DNA of 64,000 nucleotides from Molossus alvarezi (GCA_037176705.1 CM073895.1:6224551-6288550); one strand, 5' to 3'. Shown: positions 49,886 to 62,257, numbered from the stretch's first letter. Translations and numbers: made by a program. Notes: generated from the letters alone by a model not told the origin.

Positions 49886-51129
49886 TTCCTTCGTTTTTAA
49901 GGCTGAATGATATTCCCTTGAATGGTAAACCACATTTGGCTTATCCAGGGATCTGGCCATGGACATTTGGGCCGTCTATGCCTCTCGGCTCTTGTGACTA
50001 GCGCGGCTGTGAACACAGTGTACAGTCTGTTTGGGTCCTTGCTTTTAGTCCTTCCGGATACATTTACAATGGAATGGCTGGATTCTATGGTAATTCTGTG
50101 TGTAACTTTTTAAGGAATTGCTAAACTCTTTTCCTTCATTATTAACTATACATTTTAGTTATTTCCTTCATTTGGTTGAATTTTTACATATTGAAAACTG
50201 CATCAATCATAAATGTACAGTTCATGAAATCCTCTCCAACCAGCGCCCCTGTGTAAACTCTCACCCATGTCAAAATTATGACCACCTCTCCAGAAGGTCC
50301 CATATGTCCCCTTTCAGTCACTTCTAACACCATAGATTCGTTTTGTCCATTTTGGAACTTTATTTAGAGAAAAATCACATTTTATTTATTCTTCTACGGA
50401 TTAGCTTTCCTTATTCTCATGCTCTTTCATTCAGATTGTGAGATTCATGCGTGTTGTTTCCTGTAGCAATAGCTAATTCATTCCCCTGTGTAATTATACC
50501 ACCCCTTATTCATCCATTCTCCTATGAATGGATATTTGGGTTGTTTCCAGTTTGGGGCTATACTGAATAGGGCTATCAGGCGTACTCCTGTACATGTCTT
50601 TTGGTGTGCAAACCTGCAGAATCCTGTTGGGTACATACCTATTGTTAGGTCATAGGGTGTGTGCACATTCAAGTTCACGTAGATACAGTTTTCAAAAGTG
50701 GCTGAATCCACTTCGTGCACTGCCATGAGCAATGGGTGAGAGTTCACATTGTTTTGCAATCTTCATGACATTTGGTGTGGTCAGCTTTTACCATGTTTGC
50801 TGTCAGGGTGAGGGTGACTGTGTAGTGGCTGTGGTTTCAATTTTCATTTCTTTTGTCACTAAAGAGGTTAAACCTTTTCTGATGTTAATGGGCCATCTGG
50901 ACGTTTTTTCCTGTGAGTGCCTCAAATCTCTGCCTATTTGTCTATGAGCTGTTGGATGTTTTTCTTATTAATTTGTAAGAGCTCTTCATATATTCTGGAC
51001 ATGAGTCATTTGTCAGTTATGTGTATGGAAAATATCTTCGCCCACCCTGGGGCTTGACTTTTTACTTGGCAGGGTGTGTCTTCATGAACTAAAGTTTCTA
51101 ATTTTAATGTTTTCCAATTAATCTTTATT
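49886..51129 (-). mobile_element. Antisense L1 fragments
   Basis: 49,886-50,115 and 50,470-51,129 carry two successive copies of the antisense L1 end (ATGGACATTTGGGCCGTCTA; GGATATTTGGGTTGTTTCCA). L1-like text continues at 51,409-51,555. Confidence 0.7.
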
Positions 51130-51412
51130 TATTTATTTTTTTAATCCTCACCCGAAAACATTTTTCCATTTTTTGTTCAGATAGAGTGGGACGAAGGGAG
51201 AGAGAGGGAGGGAGAGAGAGGGAAGAAGGGAGGGAGAGAGAGAGAGAGAAACATCAATGTGAAAGGGACAAACTGAGTGGCTGCTACCCGCACAACCCAA
51301 CCAGGGCCAGAGACAAACTGCAACCAAAGTACATGCCCTTAGTGGGAACCGAACCCGGGTCTCTCTGGACCACAGGCCAATGCTCTAACCGCTGAGCCAA
51401 ACCGGGCCAATT
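51130..51412 (-). mobile_element. VES SINE, expanded GA tract
   Basis: Target duplication CCAATTAATCTTT. Confidence 0.9.
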
Positions 51413-51564
51413 AATCTTTTTCTTTATGTTTTATTTAAGATGTTCTTGCCTATCTTCCCATTTATTGATATCTGTTATTTCTCTCAATAATCTTTTATTA
51501 GAATTATTTGAGGGTACTTGATGTTTTCTGATGCCATTATAAATGATATAATCTCTTAAAATTA

Positions 51565-51768
51565 TTTTTATTAATTTTTAGAAAGAGAGGAAGGGAGAGG
51601 GAGAGAAACACAGATGTGAGAGATAAGCATCCATCAGCTGCCTCCTGCACACCCCCTAATGGGGATGGAGCCTGCAACCTGGGCCTGTGTTCTGACTAGG
51701 AATCAAACCAGCAACCTTGCAGTGCCTAGGATGATGCCCAACCAGCTGAGCCATACTGGCCAGGGCAA
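51565..51768 (-). mobile_element. SINE of the second group
   Basis: Preceded by AATGATATAATCT and followed by AATGATGATCT, the same target as the next SINE. Confidence 0.87.
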
Positions 51769-51791
51769 TGATGATCTTTTTTTTTTTTTTC

Positions 51792-52735
51792 TAAATTTTT
51801 TTTTCTTTATTGATTTTATTTATTTTTTTCCCAGTTTCAAAAGGCTTTATTGCTAAATATGCTTTAGAAAAGAAAGGTCGATCCTATTGCTTCCAAGTTA
51901 GTGGAATGAAGAGCTGTGTCCAGGGACACATCCAAGTGAGCCAAAGGGGACTGATGCTTCCCCACCTCTATTCATAGACCAGTCAAAAGCACAGGACGTA
52001 GTCAACCAGTTCTTCAGGCTTAAACCATAGGCTGATTTCTTTCTCAGCACTTTTTACTGAATCACTGCCGTGAATGATGTTCCTGCCAACTTGAATGCAA
52101 AAGTCTCCAGGAATGGTGCCTGGCTTAGATTTTGCTGGGTTGGTCTCCCCAGGCATCAGTCTCCCTGTCTTCACCACACTCAGCCCCTCCCAGACCCTGG
52201 CCGCCACAGGCCCCGAGTTCATGTACTTCACCAGCCCGGGTAGAAGGGCCGGTCTCTCAGGTCAATGTAGTGCTGCTTCAGGAGTCCTCAGAGGCCGGAA
52301 GGAACTTCATGGCCAGAGGCGGAACCCCTTCTGTGGGAAGCGCTTGATGATGTCGCCCACCAGGCCGCACTGCACACCGTCCCGCTTGATGGCGATGAAG
52401 GTGCGCTCCGTGTTGGCCATGGTCCGGCGGGCGAGCGGCCGGGTCGGGTCAGGCCCTGGGCCACGCTGACAGGCCATGCCGGCTCCCTGCCCCCGGCCCG
52501 GGGAGCCCCACCTGCCCCTCCGCTGGCGCACCAGCCCATCTTTATTGATTTTAGAGAGAGAGGGAGAAAGAGAGACAGTAACATCCCTGAGAGAGAACAT
52601 GGATTGGCCACCTCCTGCATGCCCCCCACTGGGGATCAGGCCCACAACCTGGGCATGTGCTTTCACCAGGAATCAAACTGGCGACCTCTTGGTGCACGGG
52701 TCCACCCTCAATCACTGAGCCACACTGACCAGACA
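51792..52735 (-). mobile_element. SINE of the second group, split by the NME2 retrocopy
   Basis: The tail piece at 51,792-51,818 and body at 52,539-52,735 share TCTTTATTGATTTTA at the break. AATGATATAATCT follows the head. Confidence 0.85.
51819..52538 (-). pseudogene. NME2 processed pseudogene
   Basis: An intronless retrocopy of nucleoside diphosphate kinase B. The coding match runs from ATG at 52,418-52,420 ([22 protein letters not shown]) to a TAG at 51,968-51,970, 453 nt against the normal 459. It retains [17 protein letters not shown] (catalytic His) and the NME2-type ending [19 protein letters not shown]. Single-base deletions near 52,309, 52,285 and 52,245 shift the frame; a TGA follows the first and another sits near the end, so it is not functional. 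Its 3' UTR with AATAAA continues to about 51,830. A 15-bp target duplication (TCTTTATTGATTTTA, 51,804-51,818 and 52,539-52,553) shows it entered the tail of a SINE. NME1 fits less well at the C-terminus. Confidence 0.93.
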
Positions 52736-52807
52736 ATGATATAATCTTTTAAAAATAGACTTTTTATTTTAGAAGTTTCAGATTTACATAAAAGTTACAA
52801 AGACAGT

Positions 52808-53013
52808 CCGGCTGGTGTGGCTCAGTGGTTGAGCATCAACCCATGCACCAAGAAGTTGCTGGTTCGATTCCTGGTCAGGACACATGCCCAGGTTGTGGGC
52901 CCAATCCCCAGTTGGGGGCATGCAGGAGGCGGCCAGTCAATGTTCTCTCTCATTGATGTTTCTATCTCTCTCTCCCTATCACTTCCTCTCGCTCTCTGAA
53001 ATCAAAAAAGTTA
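52808..53013 (+). mobile_element. VES-related SINE, AATCAATAAA tail group
   Basis: Target duplication AAAGTTACAAAGA around it; head CCGGCTGGTGTGGCTCAGTG. Confidence 0.9.
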
Positions 53014-53800
53014 CAAAGATAATGCAGAGTTCCTGCAGTGGTATAATTTTTAAAATAAAAAGTTAAGTTTCATTTTATAATTGCATGTTGTTATATAGAA
53101 ATATAATTGCATTTTGTTTATTGTCCTTGTATATACCAACTTTGTATACTCACTATTTATTGTAATAATTTATCTGTTGATCTTTTGGATATTCTATGTA
53201 CCCAATTAAGTCATCTGTGAACAAGACAAATTTATTTCTTCCTTTTTAATCCCTAAAACTTTCCCTGTTTGTTGTGCTGGCTTGAACTTCCAGGCAAATG
53301 TTAATATAAGCCATAGGAAGAAGTATCCTAATCTCTTTCCCAATTTCAGGGGGAAAACTTCCAATATTTCACCATTAAGTATGATGTTTGCTGTAGAATT
53401 TTTTGGTGGATATTTTTTATTATTAAGAAAAATTTCCACCCTTTTCCATAGTTTCTTAAGAATTTTCTTTAAAAATAATAATTGGATTTTGATTTTCTCT
53501 TTTGGGTGTTGGATTTTATCAATTGATTTTTCTGCCTATGTTAAAATACTTTCAGTATCTTTTCTTCTTTATTTTGGTTACATTACTTTTCAAATGTTAA
53601 ACCACCCTTGCATTCCTAGGGCAAACCCAACCTCTGGTAATAGTGTACTATTTCTACATCCCTGTTTTGGTGCTGATGCTTTCAAAGAAATTCTCAAATT
53701 TTTTTTTTGTCCAGCTTTTCTAGTTTTCTCTGTGGAAGGTTTGGTATAAGATAAACTAGATGCCTTTGTTGAGATAAAAAACCTTACATAAGTATATCTT
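53014..53800 (-). mobile_element. Antisense L1 ORF2 fragment
   Basis: A minus-strand frame near 53,390 reads STANIILNGEILEVFPLKLG, an ORF2 reverse-transcriptase segment. It is AT-rich and broken. Confidence 0.75.
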
Positions 53801-54010
53801 TTATCCTCACCCGAGGATATGTTCATTGATTTTAGAGAGAGGAAGGAAGGGAGAGAGACATGAGACAGAAATCCATTGGTTGTCTTCCATATGCACCCCG
53901 ACCAAAGATTGAACCTGAAACCTAGGTATGTGCTCTGACCAGGAATCGAACCCACAACCTTTTGGTGTATAGGATGACGCTCTAGTCAACTGAGCCATCT
54001 GACCAGGGCA
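53800..54010 (-). mobile_element. VES SINE, diverged
   Basis: Tail ATCCTCACCCGAGGATATG; head GAGCCATCTGACCAGGGC. ATAAAAAACCTTACATA flanks the left and ATAAAAACCTTACATA the right. Confidence 0.87.
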
Positions 54011-55490
54011 TAAAAACCTTACATAGTTTTAATGTTGATGTATTTGCTATGTCTTCCTGTTCACTTTAGATCAATTTTGCAGTGTCTGGCCACAAAGCTG
54101 AGGACTCTCCACTTCTGCTGCAGGGGCTCCCCTGCCTGCCAGACTGTGACTCAGGTCACATTCATGGGGTGAAGGTCCCACCTATTCATGCAGATTGACT
54201 ACATTGGGTCTTTGATCCCCTCTCCCCAGTGCTATTGACACTTTTTCAGGTTACTGGGTTGCCGCTCCAGTCCAACCAGCTGACTCTGGCTATACCACTG
54301 GGCCACAAAGAACTCAAGAGAAGCGCCTGGCAATTGTGCATTCTCTCTACTGACCAGAGGCTGTCTGCTTGTTTCTTTCATTCCTGGGGTTTCATGACAT
54401 GGCTGATTTGTTACTCTGTTTTTAAAAATGTAAATCCAATTTTCTGCAACCCATGGTTTAATTTAGCTTGGTGGTTCCCTGTGTCCTGGTGATAGGCTAA
54501 ATAAATAATGTCCACCCCCAATCCACAGCCTAATCCCCAGAACCTGTTAATGTTACAAAAGTGACTTGCAGATGTGATTAGAGTTAAGGATCTCGAGATA
54601 GGGAGACTATTCTGGATGATCTGGGTGGGCCCTAAATGTAGTCACAGGATCCTTACAAGAGGGAGGCAAGGTCAGTGGGTGAAGTCGAAGCTGTGATGAC
54701 CAGCACGGGACTGCAGTGATATGAGGGGACAGAGCCAAGGAGCGCAGGCGGCCACCGGGGCGAAAAAGCCCAGGGATGCATTGTCCCTCAGAGCCTCCCA
54801 AGGAACCAGCCCCGCCCACACCTGCCCACACCTTGACCGCAGCCCAGGGAGACTGATTTTGGATTTCTGATTTCCAGATCTGTAAGAAAATTAATTTGTG
54901 TTGCTTTAAGCACTGAGTTTATGGCAATGTACTCCAGTGGGGACAGGAAATTAATACAGCCCTCCACTTGCATAACCGAAGAAGAATTGGGACTCAGTGC
55001 AGATTTGGAATTGCTTATTGACCTAGTAAGGGTGGAGCTGAGACACATAACCTGTCCTACAAAAGTAAACCAGGGTGGAGTACATGAGAGGGATATAAGC
55101 AGGACTCTGTCTGGTCTACTCCAAGAAGGAGCAGGTGTAGCCAGCAGGAGATACAGGTGTAACGTCCAATTCCAACAACAGGTCCTACGGTGAGTTTGCA
55201 CAGGGAAGGAGCAAGGGATGTTGATAGCAGGCTGAGCTGTAAATATTTTTAGGTATTTGGTTCCTATGTTGCTAATACTTAAATTAATAATAGAGGGTTG
55301 CCAGCGGGGTTTTGACCTGGGTGTTTCTGACGAGGGTTACTGGAAGATGGGAGATGTGATGGAGGGACCCTGTAAGATTGGGGAATTCACCGCCAGGGAG
55401 GCTGGTGAGGGAAAGCATGGGCTTCCCTAATGAACTGGGTCTGGATATGGCTGAATGTTCTGCAAGTTTTTTTGTTTTTTGTTTTTGTTT
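54011..55490. other. Intergenic, partly old repeat
   Basis: It contains the old repeat copy at 54,490-54,960; the rest is unassigned. Confidence 0.5.
54490..54960 (+). mobile_element. Old interspersed repeat, copy 2
   Basis: Its order matches copy 1: CCTAATCCCCAGAACCTG, GATGTGATTAGAGTTAAGGA, GGGTGGGCCCTAAATG, TTCCAGATCTGTAAG. Confidence 0.65.
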
Positions 55491-55602
55491 AGATAGAGTG
55501 GGAGGAAGAGAGAGAAAAAGAAACATCGACGTGAAAGGGACACATCGAGTGGCTGCCACCCGCATGACCAACCAGGGCCGGGGACAAACTGCAACCGAGT
55601 CT
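55491..55602 (-). mobile_element. VES SINE lacking its tRNA head
   Basis: It ends at CTGCAACCGAG; TCTGCAAGTTT flanks both sides, so it inserted already 5'-truncated. Confidence 0.85.
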
Positions 55603-55710
55603 GCAAGTTTTAATTACAGTTTTGTTATGCTAATGCTTCATTTACATGGATATAACTAAAAGTTAGAAAGGAAATAAAATTTTTTTGAGTAGTCAAAAAA
55701 GATGTTTCTG

Positions 55711-55940
55711 GCCCTGGCTGGTTTGGCTCAGCAGTTACAGCATCAGCCCACGGACCAAAGATTCTCGAGTTCGATTCTGGTCAAGCGCATGTACCTCGGT
55801 TGCGGTTCAGTCCCCAGCCTTGGTCAGGGTCGAGTGGGAGGTAACCAATCAATGTGTCTCTCCCACATCTCTCTCTCCCTCCCTCCCTCCCACTCTATTG
55901 GAAGATAAGTAGAAAAATATCCTCGAGTGAGGATTAAAAA
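55711..55940 (+). mobile_element. VES SINE
   Basis: Head GCCCTGGCTGGTTTGGCTC; tail CCTCGAGTGAGGATTAAAAA. Confidence 0.9.
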
Positions 55941-56839
55941 TTTTTTTCTGGGTTTGCATACTTTAGTTTTATTTATTTATTTATTTTAAATGCTTTTATT
56001 TAATTAAATGTATTGGGGTAATACTGGTTAATAACATTATATAAATGTCAGGTGTTTGGTTCTATAATAAAACATCTATATACTGCATTAGTGCTCACCA
56101 CCCAGAGGCTGCTCTCCTTCCGTCATCATGTATTTGATCCCCTTTATCCTCTCCCACACCCCTCCCCTTTGGTAACTATTGTACTATTGTCTGTGTCTAT
56201 GAGTTTGTTTGTTAGTTTGCTGCTTTTTGTTTTATAGCCCCCATATGAGTAAAATCATATGGTTCTTGTCCTTTTCCATCTGATATTTCACTTAGCATGA
56301 TACTTTCAAGATTCATCCATGTTGTTGCAAATGGCAATATTTGATCATTTTTATGGCTGAGTAGTATTCCATTGTACCCCTTTATCCAATCATCCACTGA
56401 AGGACACTTAGGTTGTTTCCATGTCTTGGCTACTGTGCATAATGCTAAAATGAACATGGGGTATATATATATATATTTTATTAATAAGTTTAAAAAATTT
56501 TTTTGGGTAGATACCCAGAAGAGGGATTGCTGGGTCATATGGTAGCTCTATTCTTATTTTGTTGAGGAACCTCCATACTGTTTCCATGGAGGCTGTACCA
56601 ATTTCCATTCCCACTAGCAAAGTACGAGGGTTCCCTTTACTCTACATCCTCTTCAACCCTTGTTATTTCTTGTCCTATTGATTGTTGTCATTCTAACAGG
56701 TGTGAGGTAGTATCTCATTTTCATTTGGATTTGCATTTCCCTTATAGCTAGTGAAGCTGAGCATCTTTTCATATGTCTATTGGCCATCTGTATGTCCTCT
56801 TGGAAAAAGTGTTAGTTCAGGTCCTCTGCCTTTTTTTTT

Positions 56840-56909
56840 TTTTAATCCTTACCCGAGAACATTTTTCCATTTTTGTTCAGATAGAGTGGGAGGGAGAAAG
56901 AGGAACAGT

Positions 56910-56978
<69 letters not shown>

Positions 56979-57136
56979 ACGTGAAAGGGACACATCAAGT
57001 GGCTGCCTCCCACATGACCCGGACCAGGGCTGGAGATGAATTGAAACTGAGGTACGTGCCCTTGACCGGAATTGAACCCACCACTCATTGGTCCACGGGC
57101 CGATGCTCTAACCACTGATCCAAACCGGCCAGGGCT
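56840..57136 (-). mobile_element. VES SINE with (GA)n expansion
   Basis: (GA)n at about 56,908-56,974; flanks TCCTCTGCCTTTTT and TCCTTTGCCTTTTT. Confidence 0.9.
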
Positions 57137-57548
57137 CCTTTGCCTTTTTAAATTAGATTTTGTTGTTGTTGTTGAGTTGTATAAGTTCTTTATATATTTT
57201 GGATATTAGCCCCTATTGGAGGTATTGTTTGCAAATATCTTCTTCCATTTGGTTTCCTTTTTGTTTTGTTGATGGTTTCTTATGCTTTTTAGTTTGATGT
57301 AGTCCCATTCATTTATTTTTGCTTTTACTTCCCTTGCATTTGGGGTCAAATTCCCCTAAACGCTTTGAGACAAAGGTCCATAAGTTTAGTGCCTATGTTT
57401 TCTTGTGTGTATTTTATTATTTCAGGCGTTATTGTCAAGTCTTTGATCCATTTGGAGTTAATTTTTGTGTATGGTGTCAGATGGCAGTCTAGTTTCATTC
57501 TTTTGCATGTGGCCTTCCAATTGTCCCAGCACCCTTTATTTTTGTTTT

Positions 57549-57756
57549 TCCTTTTTTTGTTCAGATAGAGTGGGAGGGAGAGAGATAGAGAGAAACATCA
57601 ATGTAAAAGGGACACATCGAGTGGCTGCCACCCGCACAACCCAACCAGGGCCGGGGACAAAGTGCAACCAAGGTACGTGCCCTTAGCGGGAACCGAACCC
57701 GGGTCTCTCTGGACCACAGGCTGACGCTCTAACCTCTGAGCCAAACAGGCCAGGGC
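57549..57756 (-). mobile_element. VES SINE, 3' tail lost
   Basis: Target duplication CCCAGCACCCTTTATT. It lacks the CCTCACCCGAGG end. Confidence 0.9.
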
Positions 57757-59289
57757 CCAGCACCCTTTATTGAAGAGGCTTTCCTTTCTTCATTTTATGT
57801 TTTTGGCTCCTTTGTCAAAAACTAGTTGCCCTTATAGATGTGTGTTTATTTCTAGGCTCTCAATTCTGTTCCATTGTTCTGTGTGTCTGTTTTTCTGCAA
57901 ATAGGATAGTTAATTATTATTGTATGTAGTATAATTTGAAGTCAGGGAGTGTACCTCCAGCTTTGTTCTTTTTTCTCAGGATTGCTTTGGCTATTTGGGG
58001 TCTTTTGCAGTTCATTACACATTTAATAATTTTTTGGTTGTATTTCTTTAAAAATGCCACTGGGATTTTGATGGGGATTGCATTAAATCTGTATAGTGAT
58101 TTACTTAATATGGCCATTTTAACTGTTAATTCTTCCAATCTATGAACATGGTATATCTTTCCATTTCTTTGTGTCTTTTTCCATTTCTTCCAACAATGTC
58201 TTATAGTTCTCAGTGTACAGGTCCTTCACTTCCCTTTGCTAAGTTTATCCATTGGTATTTTATTCTTTTTGTTGCAATTACAAATGGAACTGTTTTCTTC
58301 ATTTCTTTTTCTGATATTTTATTGTTAGTAAATAGGAACACAACAGATTTTTATATCTTGCTACTTTACTACATTTGTTTATTGTTTATAATAGTCTTTT
58401 GGTAGAATCTTTAGGATTTTCTATATATAGAATTATGTCATCTGCAAACAGTGATGGTTTTACTTCTTCATTTCCTTCATTTGGATGCTTTTTATTTCCT
58501 TCTCTTGCCTGATTGCTCTGGCTAAGATTTCTAGATCTGTGTTAAATAATAGTGGTGAGAGTGAGCACCCTTGTCTTGCAATTTTTCACCATTGAGTACA
58601 CTACTAGTTGAGGGTTTGACATATATGGCCTTTATTATGTTGCGGTGCTTTCTTTCTATACCCATTTTATTGATTGTTTTAATATTACATGGATGTTGTA
58701 TCTTGTCAATTGCTTTTTCTGCATCTACTAATACAATCATATGACTTTTATTTTTTATTTTGTTAATGTGGAGTATCATATTACTTAATTTGCATATGTT
58801 GAAACATCCGTTTGTCCCTGGAATGAACCGCAGTTGATGATGATGTATTATCTTTTAAATATATTGCTCTATTCAGTTTGCTAGTATTTTGTTGAGGATT
58901 TTTACATCTATGTTCATTAGAGACATTGGCCTGTAATTTTCTTTTTCTTTTTGTATTGTCTTTGCCTGGTTTTGGTATCAGGGTAATGTTGGCTTTGTAA
59001 AATGAGTTAGGAAGTATTCTCTCTTCTTGAATTTTTTGGGAAGAGCTTGTGGAGGACAGGTATTACATATTCTTTGAATGTTTGGTAGAATTCTACAGTG
59101 AAGCCATCTGGTCTGGTACTTTTACTTTTTCGGAGGTTTTTGATGACTGTTTCAATTTCCTCACTATTGATCGTCTTAGATTTTCCATGAATGGTTCCAT
59201 CTAGAAAGATTATACATTTCTAAGAATTTATCCATATCTTCTAGGTTATAAAATTTGGTGATGTATATACAGCCTTTTCTAATATTCTT

Positions 59290-59549
59290 TTTTTTTTTTT
59301 TTTTTTATCCTCACCCGAGGACATTTATCCATTTTTTGTTCAGGTAGAGTGGGAGGGAGAGAGAGGAACAGAGAGAGAGAGAGAGAAACATCGATGTGAA
59401 AGGGACACATCGAGTGGCTGCCACCCGCACAACCAACCACAGCCGGGGACAAACTGCAACCGAGGTACGCGCCCCTAGCGGGAACCGAACCTGGGTCTCT
59501 CAGGACCGCAGGCCGACGCTCTAACCGCTGAGCCAAACCGGCCAGGGCT
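59290..59549 (-). mobile_element. VES SINE
   Basis: Flanks CTAATATTCTT and CCAATATTCTT. Close to consensus. Confidence 0.92.
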
Positions 59550-59614
59550 CCAATATTCTTGTATAGTCCTTTGTATTTCTGTGATGTCCACTGTAATTTC
59601 TCATTCATTTCTTT

Positions 59615-59866
59615 CTTTTTTTTTTTTTTATCCTTACCTGAGGACATTTTTTTTAATATATATATTTTGTTCAGATAAAGTGGGAGGGAGAGAGAGAGAG
59701 AGAAACATTGACGTGAAAGGGACACATCAAGTGGTTGCCACCCACACAACCCAACCAGGGCAAGGGACAAACTGCAACTGAGGTACGTGCCCTTAGTGGG
59801 AACCAAACCCAGGTCTCTCTGGACCGCAGGCCGACACTCTAACCGCTGAGCCAAACCAGCCAGGGC
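59615..59866 (-). mobile_element. VES SINE
   Basis: CATTTCT repeated at the ends. About 65 bp from the previous copy, same orientation. Confidence 0.9.
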
Positions 59867-59947
59867 CATTTCTGATTATATTTGAGTTTTTTCTCTTTAT
59901 TTCTTTTGTAGCCAGAGAGTTGTCAATCTTATTTATCTTTTAATTTA

Positions 59948-60157
59948 TTTTATTTTTCTTTATTGATTTCAGAGAGACAAAAAGGGATAGAGAGAGACAG
60001 AAACATCGATGAGTGAGAACATTGACTGGCCACCTCCTGTGTGCCCCCCACTGGGGATCAGGCCCACAACCTGGGCATGTGCCCTGACCAGGAAATGAAC
60101 TGGCAACTTCTTGGTGCATGGGTTGATGCTCAACCACTAAGCCACGCTGGCAAGGCT
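59948..60157 (-). mobile_element. SINE of the second group
   Basis: Tail TTCTTTATTGATTTCAGAG; head AAGCCACGCTGGCAAGGC. Confidence 0.88.
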
Positions 60158-60275
60158 TACTTATCTTTTTAAAGAACCAACTCTTTGTTTCATTAACTTT
60201 TTCTATTGCCTTTTTGTTCTCTATTTCATTTAACTCTGCTCTGATTTTTATTTCCTTTTTTCCTACTGACGTTGT

Positions 60276-60740
60276 TGTGGCGCGAGAGAACCGAGAGACC
60301 ACCAGGGTTGAATTAGGCCAAATAGAGAGCAAAGCCAGCCGGTGGCTGATCTCGAGTTCTCAGAGATCAGCCCCAACTTTCAGCTACTTTTTATTTTATA
60401 GGGGGCTTGTTACAGACTTCAGCAACTGGCCTTTCTTGTTGGCCTTGGGGGAGAGCAAACGGGCAAGTACAGAAGCGGAGGCAGTTAGCGATAAGCGGGA
60501 GGGAACGGAGGTGGGAGGGAGCTGAGGTGGAAGGGAACTGGGTGAACTGGGTCAGCACACATCTAACCTGCTATTCATCCTATTTTCTAAGTTCTAGATC
60601 ATAACAAGTTCATTTAGAGGACAAGTGCATTTAGGGGAGTACCAGGCCAGCCGGTACCTCCTCAGTTTGCCTCTGAAAGCTCCACAGGTGGCCTTTTGCA
60701 TTATTTAATCAGGACGAGGTGATGTGAGCAGGCCAGCACA
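60276..60740 (-). mobile_element. Solo LTR of an endogenous retrovirus
   Basis: A 465-bp insert in an antisense L1 with TGTG...CACA termini. Minus orientation is favoured by a TATAAAATAA box at 60,391-60,400 and the CCACA end. Flanking TTGT/TTCT could be a mutated 4-bp target duplication. No gag, pol or env sequence is attached. The family was not assigned. Confidence 0.6.
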
Positions 60741-60800
60741 TTCTTTTTCTAGCTCTTTAAGGTGAAGTGTTAGATTGTTTGGGATTTTTCTTGTTTCTTT

Positions 60801-61693
60801 TTCTTTTTTCACAGTATGTTACAATGTATTTACTTTAAAAATGTATTCTTTTATAAAAGGTTCATAGAACACTGGCCAGTTCACATGTGACAAGCTTTCA
60901 AGGCATGTCACCAATTCTATGACAGCAAGAATGCTTCCAACTGTGGTCAACTCCACAATCACAAGTTTTAAATAAAAAGTGAATTCTACACTGGAAAGTT
61001 CCTGTAGCAGTACTTATTCATTACATTAGTTAATTAGTTAAATGTACTTTCATGGAGATGGTTCATAATAACTTACAATATCAACTTCTCTTCCAAAAAA
61101 CAAAACAAAATAAAAAACCCCTTTCAAATAAGTTTTGCAGTCCACAATTTCTTATTTGTTGTTTTCCACTTTTCCTTCTTTGCTGGTTCTCCTGACTCCA
61201 CTTCCCGCTGTGGACGGGTCAGCAGCTGGGTCGCCATGGGTGCGCACGGTCTGCTCCCTGCTGGTAGAACCCTGGCTCTCAGCGCCCTGGCCCGCTGCTC
61301 ACCGCCGTCCTCACGCACTTGGACCCTTCACCGCCACAGCCAGCTCTGGAGGGAGGTTTCTTCGCAGGAGGGTGGGTCTCTGGAGGTGGTACATGGTTTG
61401 ACTCTGGACTCTGAGTTCCTTTGGGGGCTCCTCAGGTGCCTTGACCACATGCTCCTCCAGTCTACCTGTCTGTGGAGCGACTTATAGCGAAAGGCCGCAC
61501 GGGTCACGCTCTGGGACAGGTCGTCGTACCCAGTCCTGGCAGCTGCTTCTCCGTTCGTGGGACTCGTCTCCTCGGTCGCCTCGGCTGCCTCTGTCTTCTG
61601 CTCCGTGCTGCTGCCCCGTAAGCTGCGAAATAGCTCCGGGGTTCCTGCTCCCCGGCTGCCAGAGGGCCATGTGCCGCGACCCAGGGTCCTGGA
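60801..61693 (-). pseudogene. Unidentified retrocopy inside an L1
   Basis: About 890 bp of non-L1 sequence breaks an antisense L1. On the minus strand it has a GC-rich 5' part, an AT-rich 3' part, AGTAAA near the end and an A-rich tail (next to 60,801). Flanking direct repeats TTTTCTTGTTTCTT and TTTTCTGGTTTCTT look like a target duplication. Frames in the 5' part include a stretch rich in Glu/Ala/Thr (around 61,540-61,610), but no long intact ORF remains. I did not recognise the parent gene. Confidence 0.6.
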
Positions 61694-62044
61694 CTTTTCT
61701 GGTTTCTTGAGGTTAGCCTGTAACTATAAATCCCGTTAGTACTGCTTTTGCTGAATCCCCCAACATTCTGATATGGTGTATTGTCATTTTCACTTGTCTC
61801 CGTGTATCTTTTGCTCTCTCATTTCTTCTTTGACCCAAGAGTTGTTTAATCACAGTGTGGTTTTTCCAGCTTTCTTTTTGTAGTTGATTTCCAGTTTCAT
61901 ACCGCTGTGGTGGGAACATATGCTTGGTATAATTATTCTTAAATTTATTGAGACTAATTTTGTGGTCCCCAACATATGGTCTATCCTTGAGAATGTTTTA
62001 TCTGCACCTGAGAAAAACGTATATTCTGTCATTTTTGGATGTAA

Positions 62045-62255
62045 AGCTCAGCCTGAGGACTGAAGGGTGGGGGTTTCATTCCTGGTCAAGGTCACATACC
62101 TGGGTTGCAGGTTCAATCCTCGCCCTGGTTGGGGTCATGTGGGAGACAACCAATAAATGTGTCTCTCTCACACTGATGTTTCTCTCTCTCTCCCTCCTTC
62201 CCCCCAACTCTGTCTAAAAAATCAGGGGAAAAATATCCTTGGTAAGGATTAACAA
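62045..62255 (+). mobile_element. VES SINE, head truncated
   Basis: It starts at CTCAGCCTGAGGACTGAAGG; tail CCTTGGTAAGGATTAACAAC. Confidence 0.83.
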
Positions 62256-62257
62256 CA

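Larger units (their letters stand above)
55950..62045 (-). mobile_element. Antisense L1, long and multiply interrupted
   Basis: The 3' UTR lies at about 55,960-56,230 and ORF2 remnants run rightwards. Minus-strand frames show VWRFLNKIRIELPYDPAIPL near 56,570, [20 protein letters not shown] near 57,960 and reverse transcriptase (DAEKAIDKIQHPCNIKTINK) at 58,720. L1 text resumes at 60,741-60,800 and 61,694-62,045 after an LTR and a retrocopy. Six SINEs also interrupt it. Stops and shifts make it inactive. Confidence 0.85.

Noticed and set aside
51968..52420. A functional NME2 gene
   Set aside because: No introns, three frame-shifting deletions and internal stops; flanking target duplication marks a retrocopy.
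59279..59869. 196-codon minus ORF with internal repeat
   Set aside because: It is two VES SINEs read through in one frame, hence the repeated peptide.
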